Shown here: piece after piece, positions 52,219-60,857 of the stretch
Numbering within the stretch: the first letter of the stretch is position 1
How the letters are laid out: each line of letters begins with the position of its first letter
Assembly: GCF_010723735.1 (NCBI RefSeq)
Contig: NZ_BLLB01000002.1
Span: 5,146,001 to 5,210,000, forward strand
Source: Mycolicibacterium hippocampi
GTDB taxonomy: Bacteria > Actinomycetota > Actinomycetes > Mycobacteriales > Mycobacteriaceae
Length of the DNA stretch: 64,000 bases
Direction: 5' to 3'
Translations under genes and position numbers: made by a program
The notes under the pieces: generated by a model
Told to the model about the DNA's origin: nothing
Database searches by the model: none
The model's input: only the letters and a program-made list of their open reading frames with translations

Positions 52219-52231
52219 ATAACAGCGTCAT
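52219..52231. promoter_or_regulatory. Operator-like repeat ATAACAGCGTCAT before TetR gene
   Basis: One mismatch to the site at 50462-50474; 6 nt before the TetR ATG at 52238. It fits autoregulation by the encoded repressor. Confidence 0.55.
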
Positions 52232-52237
52232 GGTTAC

Positions 52238-52909
52238 ATGACAGCCGTGACCGAACCACGGGACTCCTTGGTCGAGGCGGGGGTGCGCATTCTCGAGCGC
52301 GACGGATTACCCGCGCTCAGCGCGCGCAACGTGGCCTCCGAGACCGGCACCTCGACGATGGCGGTCTACACGCACTTCGGTGGGATGACCGGCCTGATCG
52401 ACGCCATCGCCGTCGAGGTGTTCGCGCGGTTCACCCGGACGCTGACCGAGGTGCCCGAGACCGACGACCCGGTGGCGGACTTCCTCGCGATGGGCCTGGC
52501 ATACCACCGGTTCGCCCTCACTCACCCGGCGCGCTACCAGCTGATGTTCGGCACGTCCGCCCCGCCGTCGGTCGCGGTCCACCGGGCAGATCTGACCGTC
52601 GCCGGCAGCGCGACCAACCGCGCCGAATGGGCCAACTCGTTCGGGGCACTGCACAACGCCGTGCACCGGATGATGGCCGCGGGCCGGATCCGCGATGACG
52701 ACGAACTCGCCGTGGCCGGCCGGTTGTGGAGTATCAACCACGGCGCAGTGCTGCTCGAGATGGCCGGCTTCTTCGGCCACGTTGGACACGGATTGATCCA
52801 GATCCTCGGCCCGCTGATCATCGACACGCTGGTGGGCATGGGTGACGACCGCGAGGCGGCGACCCGGTCGATGGACAAGGTCATGGCCGCGCAGGCCGGT
52901 CAAACCTGA
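52238..52909 (+). CDS. TetR-family regulator
   Basis: 223 residues from ATG 52238. The helix-turn-helix spans LVEAGVRILERDGLPALSARNVASETGTSTMAVYTHFGGMTGLIDAIAVEVF. The C-terminal domain (PARYQLMFGT, then helices with NHGAVLLEMAGFF) resembles the TetR_C_33/WHG group. The operator-like repeats at 52219-52231 and at 50436-50474 suggest autoregulation and control of the carotenoid oxygenase. The natural ligand may be a product of that enzyme. Its 3' end overlaps the convergent WS/DGAT gene by 10 bp. Confidence 0.82.
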   Translation: MTAVTEPRDSLVEAGVRILERDGLPALSARNVASETGTSTMAVYTHFGGMTGLIDAIAVEVFARFTRTLTEVPETDDPVADFLAMGLAYHRFALTHPARYQLMFGTSAPPSVAVHRADLTVAGSATNRAEWANSFGALHNAVHRMMAAGRIRDDDELAVAGRLWSINHGAVLLEMAGFFGHVGHGLIQILGPLIIDTLVGMGDDREAATRSMDKVMAAQAGQT

Positions 52910-54165
52910 TCTCGCAGTGCGTGTTCTAGTCTCTGCAGGTATGCGTCGACGTCGCCGATCGCCGACTCCGCTGCGTGCACACTCACCGCAATCGTGTCGC
53001 CGATCCCGTGCACGCCGTGGGTCACCCCCATCATCGGTGACAGGCCCGGACACCCCGCGGTCAGCAGCACCGGCGCGCCGCCGAACCGAAGGTCCTTGGC
53101 GCCGCGGTTGACGCTTGAGACCACGGTGTTGCCGGCCACTGTGGGTGACCGCACGTCGGGGTCGAACTGCCGGACGCCCCAACGAAGTACCGGCGCCGGG
53201 ACCGAGGCGAATGCGGCGTTTTCGGCGCGCATCGCCGGGTGGGCGGCCCGGCGGCGCCGCTGCCGCAGGTCGGCGACGATCCGGCGGATTCGCAGCCCGA
53301 CCTCCTCGTCGGGGTAGAGCCCGACGCCGACATTTCCGAAGTGGTTGTGCGCCAGCCGCGGACCTGTTTTGGCCATCGGTACTTCCGCGCCGAGCAGCGA
53401 CGGGTCATCCCCCAGTTCACGCAGGTGCCCGGCCAGAGCCGTCGACACCGCCGACAGCACGCCGACCGTCACCGTCGGGCCAGCCAGGACAGCGGGCGCG
53501 CAGAATACGGTACGCATCTGGCGGGACCCGGACGGGCGGGTATTGCTACGCAGTACGGGCACCGGAACCGCTTGGGAGGGAACCAGTCCCGCCGCGGTGT
53601 CGCGGACCAGTCTGCGGTGTGCGCGCGCCGCCGAGAACGCGCGCACCGGAAGCCCCGCCGCGGTGTACGGCGACCCCACCGCGTCCGGCCCCCGGCCCGG
53701 CCGGCCGAACAGGTGGCCCGCCAGTGCCGACGACCGGACACCGTCGGCCAGCGCGTGACAGATCTGAAGCACCGCCACCGTGCCCCGCCGTGCGCCGGGC
53801 ATTCCCTCGATGTCACCGAAGACGTGCAGTCGCCAAGTCATCGTTCGCGGATCGAGTTGCTGGTCGACCAACGCCGTCACAGCGACGAGGCAGGCCTCCC
53901 AGGTGCGTTCGGCCAGTTCATGCACCACGAACTGGTCCGGCCCCACCTCGCGCGACGCCCACGTCGGGTAGTGCCAGGACCGGTCGTCGCAGATGCGCAG
54001 TCCCAGTTCCGCGCAGCCCTGCACCCTTTCGCGGATCTCCCGCACCGCTCGGTCCACCCCGCCCGAATCTGCGCCGAAGCCGTACAGCAGGAACTGGTCG
54101 TTCGGGATTGTGGCCGACATCCAGTACGTCTGCGCGTCGACCGGGGCGAGGCGGCGGACCGTCAT
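52900..54165 (-). CDS. Wax-ester synthase/diacylglycerol acyltransferase-like protein
   Basis: 421 residues from ATG 54165, with GGGAG upstream; the frame stays open to 54663 by running over the next gene region. It resembles the WS/DGAT family in the N-terminal RRLAPVDAQTYWMS and in the C-terminal half, which reads TVVSSVNRGAKDLRFGGAPVLL. The usual HHxxxDG active-site box is CHALADG (near residue 137), so the first His is Cys while the second is kept. Activity with acyl-CoA is plausible but unproven. No clear operon link to the mce genes, which end only 21 nt upstream. Confidence 0.72.
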   Translation of the reverse strand: MTVRRLAPVDAQTYWMSATIPNDQFLLYGFGADSGGVDRAVREIRERVQGCAELGLRICDDRSWHYPTWASREVGPDQFVVHELAERTWEACLVAVTALVDQQLDPRTMTWRLHVFGDIEGMPGARRGTVAVLQICHALADGVRSSALAGHLFGRPGRGPDAVGSPYTAAGLPVRAFSAARAHRRLVRDTAAGLVPSQAVPVPVLRSNTRPSGSRQMRTVFCAPAVLAGPTVTVGVLSAVSTALAGHLRELGDDPSLLGAEVPMAKTGPRLAHNHFGNVGVGLYPDEEVGLRIRRIVADLRQRRRRAAHPAMRAENAAFASVPAPVLRWGVRQFDPDVRSPTVAGNTVVSSVNRGAKDLRFGGAPVLLTAGCPGLSPMMGVTHGVHGIGDTIAVSVHAAESAIGDVDAYLQRLEHALRDQV

Positions 54166-54185
54166 GACTCCCAGGGCGCCGGCTG

Positions 54186-54929
54186 CTACACCGGGTCGAA
54201 ACTCGAGATCAGCCAGCGGTCGTCGACCTTCTCCAGCGTCACCCGCACACTCGACGCGGTGTCGGTGGGGGCGTCCTGCCCGACGATCACCGTCTGGTTG
54301 ACGAACACCAGCACCACGGCTTCGTTCGGTGTCGCCGAGACCGAGGCCGCCGCGGGAACCGACGCCACCGCCGAGATCTGCTGTTCTTTGGCGCCGGGGA
54401 TCACCACGTCGTTCGTCAGTGAGGTGTAGGAGTCGCGGAACTCTCCGGTGAGCAGATCCCGTGCGGCCCCGAGTTGTTCCTCCACGGTGTCGGGTGCGTA
54501 CGACAGCAGCGCGATCGTGGTGTCCCTGGCGGCCTGGACCGAAGTCACGGCCGCCACCTCGCTGTTGCGGATCGAGTTGTCCCGCCACTTGAGGTACCCG
54601 GCGCCGAGCGCAAGCACCAGCACCAATGCCGGCAGCAGCGCGTACGCGACGACACGCGTCCACTGGACGCCACGCTTGGGCGCCTCGGGTGCAGCCGCGG
54701 CGTCTGCCGGGCCGTCGGGGTACTCGGCATCGGCCTCGTCCGATTTCTCCGCGTCGTTCTCCGCGTCGTTCTCGGCGTCGTTCTCGGCGCCGGAGGCGGT
54801 CACCTCGGTGGTGGTCTCGGTGTCATCGGCGGCCGCGGAGCCGGCCGTCACATCCTCATCGGTCTTGGCATCCACAGCAGTGTCGTCCTCTACGGTCGTG
54901 GTCGCCTTCTCGGTCTTGTCTGTGCTCAC
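54186..54929 (-). CDS. Mce-associated membrane protein (2)
   Basis: 247 residues from GTG 54929, which overlaps the stop of the preceding Mas gene (GTGA). The first 85 residues are acidic and low-complexity, including an END-A repeat (54747-54789 in DNA, 12-bp units). One transmembrane helix follows (VVAYALLPALVLVLALGAGYLKW), then a soluble domain of about 130 residues as in Rv3493c-like Mce-associated proteins. It probably sits in the membrane and stabilises or couples the Mce lipid-importer complex. Confidence 0.78.
   Translation of the reverse strand: MSTDKTEKATTTVEDDTAVDAKTDEDVTAGSAAADDTETTTEVTASGAENDAENDAENDAEKSDEADAEYPDGPADAAAAPEAPKRGVQWTRVVAYALLPALVLVLALGAGYLKWRDNSIRNSEVAAVTSVQAARDTTIALLSYAPDTVEEQLGAARDLLTGEFRDSYTSLTNDVVIPGAKEQQISAVASVPAAASVSATPNEAVVLVFVNQTVIVGQDAPTDTASSVRVTLEKVDDRWLISSFDPV
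54747..54789. repeat. 12-bp tandem repeat in Mce-associated gene
   Basis: About 3.6 copies of a 12-bp unit, ctccgcgtcgtt with minor changes, encoding repeats of AEND. It lies in the acidic cytoplasmic tail and could vary in copy number. Confidence 0.7.
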
Positions 54930-55615
54930 GGTACGAACTCCACGTTGGACACCTTGGCTTCGTCGCCGACCTGCTCCACCAGCAGTCGCATCCGCCATGC
55001 CCGCGGTTCCTGTTCGGGTGCGCCGGCGTTGGTCGTCTGCACCGTCACGGCGACGAGAACCTGCGCCTCGCTCTCGCTCGACGACTCCAGACCCGCCTCG
55101 GCGATGGTGCCTTCCGACTTCGACTGCGCCTGCTTGACCACCTCTACGAAGGGCTGTGCGCGCTGCTGGAAGTCGTCGTAGAAGGTGCCCGTCGCCGAGT
55201 CGAGGATGCGCTGGACGTCGGCTTCGGCGTTCTCGTGGTTGATCGTGGTGAGGTTCAGCGCACCTTGGCGTCCCACCTGGAGGAACAGGTTGCGTTGCGC
55301 CTCGGCCTGACTCGACTCGTACGCCCGGTATCCCAGCCAGCCCGTCAGACCTGCCAGCGCCACCACACCGGCGATGCCCGCGATCAGCGCCATCTTGACG
55401 TGCGACATCGGGCGGCGGGCGGGAGCCACCTCGCCATCGTCTTCAACAAGGTCATCGAAGTCGTCGGCCTCGTCGGCTTCAACAACGTCGTCGGTGCCCG
55501 TCGTCTCTTCCTCGGTCGCGGCCGGTTCGACCGCCTCCGACTCCGGATCCACGGCGCCGGACTTCCGGCCCGCCTTCGTCAGTTCCCCTTCGGGGGCAGC
55601 AGCATCGTCTGCCAT
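54926..55615 (-). CDS. Mce-associated membrane protein (1)
   Basis: 229 residues from ATG 55615, with AGAGGAG upstream. It has an acidic N-terminal tail (residues 1-68), one helix (MALIAGIAGVVALAGLTGWLGYRAY), then a soluble domain with FLQVGRQGALNLTTINHENAEADVQRILDSATGTFYDDF, the typical Mas motif region. It overlaps the 3' end of mceF by 37 nt, so it is part of the operon. It is likely an accessory subunit of the Mce transport complex. Confidence 0.82.
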   Translation of the reverse strand: MADDAAAPEGELTKAGRKSGAVDPESEAVEPAATEEETTGTDDVVEADEADDFDDLVEDDGEVAPARRPMSHVKMALIAGIAGVVALAGLTGWLGYRAYESSQAEAQRNLFLQVGRQGALNLTTINHENAEADVQRILDSATGTFYDDFQQRAQPFVEVVKQAQSKSEGTIAEAGLESSSESEAQVLVAVTVQTTNAGAPEQEPRAWRMRLLVEQVGDEAKVSNVEFVP

Positions 55616-57039
55616 GTTTGCTCCTCTGCGGCACTCCGGGCCAGGTTGGACTGTGTGTAGACACGTCCGTCCGGTCCAACGTACGTGCCGCTCGCCGGAT
55701 CATATTCGGCGGCTGCCAATGCAGGCGGCGCCGGAGCCGGAGGCGGGAGCGCTTCTGCAGGTGGTGAGCCTGGCGGCAACTGGGGGACGGCCTGCCCGGA
55801 GATCGTGGCGTTCGGGTCGCCCTTCCAGTTGTATCCGTCGTTCAACGGCACGTAGTTCTCATCGCTTTCGCACATCTTCGCTGTGGGCGCGCGTTTGCCC
55901 GGCACCGTGACACACGGGATGTTGCGGGCACCGCGGACGTTGAACGGCCCGTCCTGCGGGACGCGGCAGTACACGTCTCCCGCCGGCCGGTCCGGATAGT
56001 CCTCGAACGTCGGCGCCCGCTGCTGCTGAAGCGGCAGGAAGCCGGTGTTGCACGGCGGCGGGATGTTCAGGTTGAGATTCAAGGTGAGGTAGTCACCCAT
56101 GTAGTCCTGCTTGGTCCCGGTCTTGGCCACACCTACCCCCTGGGTGACCGCGGTGCCCTGCGGAAGCAGCACCAGCAGTTGCTCGAGATTGGGCTGGTAG
56201 GTGACGGCGACCTCGCCGACGCTGGCCAGGTTGGCAAGCACGATCGGCAGCGTGGGTTGCAGCTGGTCGAACAGCGCCCGCACCTCTTCGGCCGCGCCGG
56301 GACCCTTGTTGAGGATCCCCGAGACCGCGCCGTCCTGGCTCTGCAGCTGGCCGGTGACATTCGCCAGGTTCGACGCCCACGCCTGGATGGAACCCGACGT
56401 GTCGGTCTGGGAGTCCAGTACCGGCTGGACGTCGTCGATCACCGTCGTCAACGAGTCCAGGTTCGCCCGGGCGTCTATCGCCAGAGTCGCGGAACCGCTG
56501 ACCAGCCGGCGCAGTTCGGGACCGAGCCCGCCGACCGCGAGGTACGCCTCGTCGACCACCGTCCGCAGGTTTTCCTGTGGGATGGCCTGCAGTCCGGTGT
56601 TGGTGAGTTCCAGCACGGTGTTCACGTCGACGGGCACCACCGCGCGGTCCCGCGGGATGACGTCGCCGTTGCGCAGCTCGGGGCCGTCGCTGCTCTGTGG
56701 CAGCAGCTCCACGAACAGCTCACCGACCGCTGACCGGCTGTGCACTTCGGCCACCAGATCGGCAGGGATCTCGACGTTCGAGTTCAGCGAAAGCTGCGCC
56801 GCCACACCGGTGTCGGTCAGCCCGACGCTGTCGACGATGCCCACGTGCGAGCCCCGGTAGGTGACGTTGCTGCGCTCGTAGAGCCCGCCGGTCTCGGGCA
56901 GCTCGAGGGTCACTTTGTACTGGCCGATGCCCAGCAACGCCGGCAGCCGGATGTATCCGAAGACCATGATCCCCAGCGCCAGCAGGGCGATCACGGAGAA
57001 GATCGCCAGCTGGACCACCATCTGTCTTGTCACGCGCAT
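55579..57039 (-). CDS. mceF: MCE family protein MceF
   Basis: 486 residues from ATG 57039, starting 1 nt after the mceE stop end. It has an N-terminal helix (LAIFSVIALLALGIMVFGY), then the MCE domain with TGGLYERSNVTYRGSHVGIVDSVGL and SAVGELFVELLP, a long helical region, and a Pro/Ala-rich tail ending in the conserved YVGPDGRVYTQSNLA. MceF is the terminal subunit of the hetero-hexameric MCE assembly that carries lipids across the periplasm to the YrbE permease. Confidence 0.9.
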   Translation of the reverse strand: MRVTRQMVVQLAIFSVIALLALGIMVFGYIRLPALLGIGQYKVTLELPETGGLYERSNVTYRGSHVGIVDSVGLTDTGVAAQLSLNSNVEIPADLVAEVHSRSAVGELFVELLPQSSDGPELRNGDVIPRDRAVVPVDVNTVLELTNTGLQAIPQENLRTVVDEAYLAVGGLGPELRRLVSGSATLAIDARANLDSLTTVIDDVQPVLDSQTDTSGSIQAWASNLANVTGQLQSQDGAVSGILNKGPGAAEEVRALFDQLQPTLPIVLANLASVGEVAVTYQPNLEQLLVLLPQGTAVTQGVGVAKTGTKQDYMGDYLTLNLNLNIPPPCNTGFLPLQQQRAPTFEDYPDRPAGDVYCRVPQDGPFNVRGARNIPCVTVPGKRAPTAKMCESDENYVPLNDGYNWKGDPNATISGQAVPQLPPGSPPAEALPPPAPAPPALAAAEYDPASGTYVGPDGRVYTQSNLARSAAEEQTWQTMLLPPKGN

Positions 57040-57040
57040 G

Positions 57041-58198
57041 TCATGGCCCTTGATCCCAGCGGTACGGCACGAGCAACGGGTTGCCGCCGGGTGGCGGGAC
57101 GTGGTGGTTGCACGGGCTGGGCATCTGTCCCACCGTGCGACCCCACTGCAACTCCAGCCACGTCAGATTGCACTCCCACCGGGTGCCGGTGAAGAAGCCG
57201 GCGTCGATCCGACTCAGCGTCAGGTCGACGATCAGCGACAAGTTGGCGTAGTCGCCGCGCAGCCAGTTGGTCAGCGTCTCCTTCGGGAAGGGGAACGTCG
57301 GCAGGAAGCTCAGCGACCGCGTCAGCGCCGGCCCCGCATCGGCCAGCGACTGCAGCACCGGGCCGAGGTCCCTGAGCTCCTGCACAAGTGCTTCCCTGGT
57401 CTGATTCACCGAGTCCGCTGCCAGCGCGCTGAACCTGCCGAGCTGGACCAGCGTCTCGGAGAGCATGTCGCGTTGGTCGCGCAGCACCGCCAGCGCATCG
57501 GGGATGGTCCGTAGCGCCTCGTCCACGACCGGCTTCTGCTCGGCGATCTGGCCGACCAGGCTGTTGAGGCTCTCCGACGTGGTGATGATGTCGTTCTTCT
57601 GATCGTCGAGGTGCCCGACCGCGATGTCGAGTTGCTCGATCAGGCTGCGCAGATCGTTCTCACGACCGGTGAAGGCGATGCTGAGCGCCTCGGTGATGTC
57701 CTGGATGTTGCCCAGACCGCCACCGTTGAGCAGCAACGCGACCGCGGCCAGCGCCTGCTCGGTGGTGGGGAACGCACCCGCGTTCTCGAGCGGGATCAGC
57801 GAGCCCGCTTGGAGCCGGCCCTGCGGCGGCTCGTCAGCCGGTGCCGACAACTCGATGTGCTGAGAGCCCAGCAGGCTGGTCTGGCCGATCTTGGCCGTTG
57901 CGTTGGCCGGCAACACCACATCGCCGTCGAGCGTCATCGTCACCAACGCGTTCCAGCCCTGGCGTTCGATCTCGGTGACCGTGCCGACGTTGACATCACC
58001 GACGCGAACCCGGGAGTTCTGTTCGACGTTGTCGACGTCGGGCATCTGCGCCTGGATGGTGAACGAGCCAGGACCGCCGCCTTCGGTCCCCGGCAGCGGG
58101 ATCGAGTTCAGGCCGCGCCAACCGCATCCGGACGCCACCAACGCCACGGAGAGCAGCGCGACGCCCATCCCGGTATGCACCCGCGAGGCCGGTCTCAT
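57041..58198 (-). CDS. mceE: MCE family lipoprotein MceE (LprK/LprN type)
   Basis: 385 residues from ATG 58198, in an ATGA overlap with mceD. The signal ends in LLSVALVASGC, a lipobox, so this is the lipid-anchored subunit of the Mce complex. The MCE domain reads VRVGDVNVGTVTEIERQGWNALVTMTLDGDVVLPANATAKIGQTSLLGSQHIELSAP. A helical region of about 150 residues follows, without a long proline-rich tail. Confidence 0.9.
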   Translation of the reverse strand: MRPASRVHTGMGVALLSVALVASGCGWRGLNSIPLPGTEGGGPGSFTIQAQMPDVDNVEQNSRVRVGDVNVGTVTEIERQGWNALVTMTLDGDVVLPANATAKIGQTSLLGSQHIELSAPADEPPQGRLQAGSLIPLENAGAFPTTEQALAAVALLLNGGGLGNIQDITEALSIAFTGRENDLRSLIEQLDIAVGHLDDQKNDIITTSESLNSLVGQIAEQKPVVDEALRTIPDALAVLRDQRDMLSETLVQLGRFSALAADSVNQTREALVQELRDLGPVLQSLADAGPALTRSLSFLPTFPFPKETLTNWLRGDYANLSLIVDLTLSRIDAGFFTGTRWECNLTWLELQWGRTVGQMPSPCNHHVPPPGGNPLLVPYRWDQGP

Positions 58199-59508
58199 GA
58201 ACCGGCTCCCGTCGGGACCATCATCCCGTGTAGTCCGTCCGTCGGATTCGTCGGCGCGGGCATCTCAGCGGCCAACGGCGGCGCATCGGCGGGCACCGCA
58301 GCGGGCGGTGGCACCGGTGCCGGCGCTGCTGGACCAGGCGGCGGGATGTAGTCCGGACGCAGCCAATCCTCGCTGTAGGTCAGCTCATTGGGTCGTGTGC
58401 TGGCACCGACGAGCTGGTTGAGGCCCAACGGCGGGAAGTTGTACTGCCGGTTCTTCATGATCGGCGCGAGGTACTGCACGCACAGCTTGGCCGACTCTTC
58501 CGCGCCCAGCCTCGACGCGGCCTGCACTGCACCGCAGAGGAACTGGATCGGGTTGGCGAAGTTGTTGACCGCCAGTACAGCACTCGCGCCGCCCTGTGCG
58601 GGCTGCCAGATGTTCACATAGTTCTGGAACGTGTTGGGCGCGCTGTGCAGGAACTGCGTGAGGTCGTCCAGGCTCTCGTTGAGCGCCGTGGTGACACCCG
58701 CCAGCTTCTCCGATGTGGTGCCCAGCGCATCGCGGTTGTCGGCGACGAAGGACTGCACCTCACCGACCACAGCGTCGAGGTCCCGGACTGCACTGGCCAC
58801 TTCGCCGGGGTCGTCGGCGAGCAGCCCGGTCACCGACGCCAGGTTCTGGTTGAGCTGCCGCATCAGGTTCGTGCTGTCCTGCAGCGCCGACACCAGGATC
58901 GCCAGGTTCTTGATGGTGGAGAAGATGTCGGTGCTCTTGTCGCCGAGCGCCGTGATCGCCTGCGACAGCTTGATCACCGTCTGGCGGATGTTGGCGCCCT
59001 GACCGCGCAGGTTGTCGGCGGTGGTGTTGATCACCGACCCCAGCGGGCTGACGCCCCCGGGCTCGGTCGGCTGCAACGTCTCGCTGAGCCGCTCCAGCTG
59101 TCTGCGCACCTGGTCCCACTCGACCGGCACCGCGGTCCGCTCCAGAGGAATCACCGTGTTGTCGGTCATCACCGGGCCGCCGGTGTAGGCGGGCGTCAGC
59201 TGGATGGCACGCGAGGTCACCAGCGCCGGCGACAGGATCGCGGCGCTGGCATCGGCGGGGACGTCGTAACGGCTGTCGTACCAGAACGTGATCTTCACCC
59301 GCTCGGGTTCGGGTTCGATCGCGGTGATGCTGCCGACAGGCACCCCGAGGATCCGGACGTCGTCGCCCTCATAGATGCCGTTGCTGTTGTCGAAGTACGC
59401 CTCGACGTTGATCCTGTTCACCTTGTCGGTGGTGCGCACCAGGATGGCGACTCCGGCCACCAGCAACAGCACCAGAACGGCGGCAACCCAGGTCCGGGTG
59501 TTCCTCAT
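58195..59508 (-). CDS. mceD: MCE family protein MceD
   Basis: 437 residues from ATG 59508, in an ATGA overlap with mceC. It has one N-terminal helix (VAAVLVLLLVAGVAILVRT), then the MCE domain (YEGDDVRILGVPVGSITAIEPEPERVKITFWYDSRYDVPADASAAILSPALVTSRAIQLTP). A helical pore-lining region and a Pro-rich C-terminus (PPPGPAAPAPVPPPAAVPA) follow. It is one of six MCE subunits. Confidence 0.9.
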   Translation of the reverse strand: MRNTRTWVAAVLVLLLVAGVAILVRTTDKVNRINVEAYFDNSNGIYEGDDVRILGVPVGSITAIEPEPERVKITFWYDSRYDVPADASAAILSPALVTSRAIQLTPAYTGGPVMTDNTVIPLERTAVPVEWDQVRRQLERLSETLQPTEPGGVSPLGSVINTTADNLRGQGANIRQTVIKLSQAITALGDKSTDIFSTIKNLAILVSALQDSTNLMRQLNQNLASVTGLLADDPGEVASAVRDLDAVVGEVQSFVADNRDALGTTSEKLAGVTTALNESLDDLTQFLHSAPNTFQNYVNIWQPAQGGASAVLAVNNFANPIQFLCGAVQAASRLGAEESAKLCVQYLAPIMKNRQYNFPPLGLNQLVGASTRPNELTYSEDWLRPDYIPPPGPAAPAPVPPPAAVPADAPPLAAEMPAPTNPTDGLHGMMVPTGAGS

Positions 59509-60857
59509 GGTGTCCCCCCTGCCAGCGGAGGCGCCTCACCCGGGGCCGGGATGTAGACGGGATTCGGCGTCGGGACCGGTGTGGACCCCTGTCCGTGCGG
59601 TGCGGGCGCGGGCGGCCCCGGCGGCGGTCCACCGGGCGGCGGAGCGGGCGGCGGCTCGCGGTACGGGTAGCAACCGGTGGGGCCCGGCAGCGGCAATCCC
59701 GGTGGGCCGCAACCTTGATCGCCGGGATTACCGGTGATCGCATCCGGGATCGTCATCCGGGGTTCGCCGCCCTGGCCGGTCCGCGGGAACGGCACCGGCA
59801 TCGCGGGCGTGCCCGGCTGTCCGACCTGCGGGTCGCTGCGCTGTGATGGCAGCAGCACGTTCGGGTCCAGCCCCAGATCGGAGAAGGCCACGTCGATGAA
59901 CGGCTGCAGGAACTGGCCGGGCAGCAGGTTGGAGATGTAGTTCTTGAAGAACGGACCCGAAGAGACCGACTCCCCCAGCGACAGGGAGTACTGGTTCAGC
60001 AGGTTCAGCGACTTCTGCAGCCGTTCCTTGCGGTTGTCCAGGATCGTCAGCACCCCGTTGAGCTTGTCGAGCGCGGGCCGCATGGTTTCCCGGTTCTCAC
60101 CGATGAAGCCCTGCAGTTGACCGCTGAGCGAGGAGATGCTGCCGGAGATCTGATCCAGGGCCGCACTCTGGGTCTGCAGTTCGGCCAGCAGCGCGTTCGT
60201 GTTGGCGACCAGGCTGACCACCTGGTCGCTGCGTCCGGCCAGCACCGTGGTGGCCTTGTTCGCGTTGCCGAGCAGGTTGCGCAACTCGGCGTCACGCTCG
60301 TTGAGGGTGTCGGAGAACCGGGCCACACCCTCGACCGCGATCCGCAACTGCGGTGGCGTGTCGGCAAACGTCGCCGAGAGCACCCGCAGCGACTCGGAGA
60401 GCTGATCGGTGTCGAGCCCGCTGATGGTGGTCGCCAACTCACCGAGGGCATCGGGCAGTTGGTAGGGCGAGGTGGTGCGGTCGAGGGGGATGGTGCTGTC
60501 CTGCCGGCCGTCACCGCGCGCGACGACCTCGAGGATCTTGGTCCCCAGCAGCCCCTTGGTCTTGATCGCCGCCTCGGTCCGGTCGCCGAGTCGGATGTCC
60601 TTGTCCACCGTGAACGTCACTAGAACCTGCGGTCCGTCCAACTCGATGGACTTGACCTGGCCGACCTTGAAGCCCGAAACCTGCACGGCCGCATCGGTGG
60701 TCAGGCCACCGGCCTCGGCGAAGTTCGCGGTGTACTCACGGCCCTGCTCGATGAACGGCAACTTGTCGTAGTTCGTCGCCCCGAGCACGATGGCCGCCGT
60801 GGCCCCGAGACCGACGGCGCCGATGACGAACTGATTTCGCTCACTGAATGGCTTCAT
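59505..60857 (-). CDS. mceC: MCE family protein MceC
   Basis: 450 residues from ATG 60857, chosen because its ATGA overlaps the mceB stop; GTG 60869 is also in frame. It has an N-terminal helix (VIGAVGLGATAAIVLGATNY), then the MCE domain (VQVSGFKVGQVKSIELDGPQVLVTFTVDKDIRLGDRTEAAIKTKGLLGTKILEVV). A long helical part and a very Pro-rich tail follow (PPAPPPGGPPPGPPAPAPHG). It is a subunit of the Mce lipid importer. Confidence 0.9.
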   Translation of the reverse strand: MKPFSERNQFVIGAVGLGATAAIVLGATNYDKLPFIEQGREYTANFAEAGGLTTDAAVQVSGFKVGQVKSIELDGPQVLVTFTVDKDIRLGDRTEAAIKTKGLLGTKILEVVARGDGRQDSTIPLDRTTSPYQLPDALGELATTISGLDTDQLSESLRVLSATFADTPPQLRIAVEGVARFSDTLNERDAELRNLLGNANKATTVLAGRSDQVVSLVANTNALLAELQTQSAALDQISGSISSLSGQLQGFIGENRETMRPALDKLNGVLTILDNRKERLQKSLNLLNQYSLSLGESVSSGPFFKNYISNLLPGQFLQPFIDVAFSDLGLDPNVLLPSQRSDPQVGQPGTPAMPVPFPRTGQGGEPRMTIPDAITGNPGDQGCGPPGLPLPGPTGCYPYREPPPAPPPGGPPPGPPAPAPHGQGSTPVPTPNPVYIPAPGEAPPLAGGTP

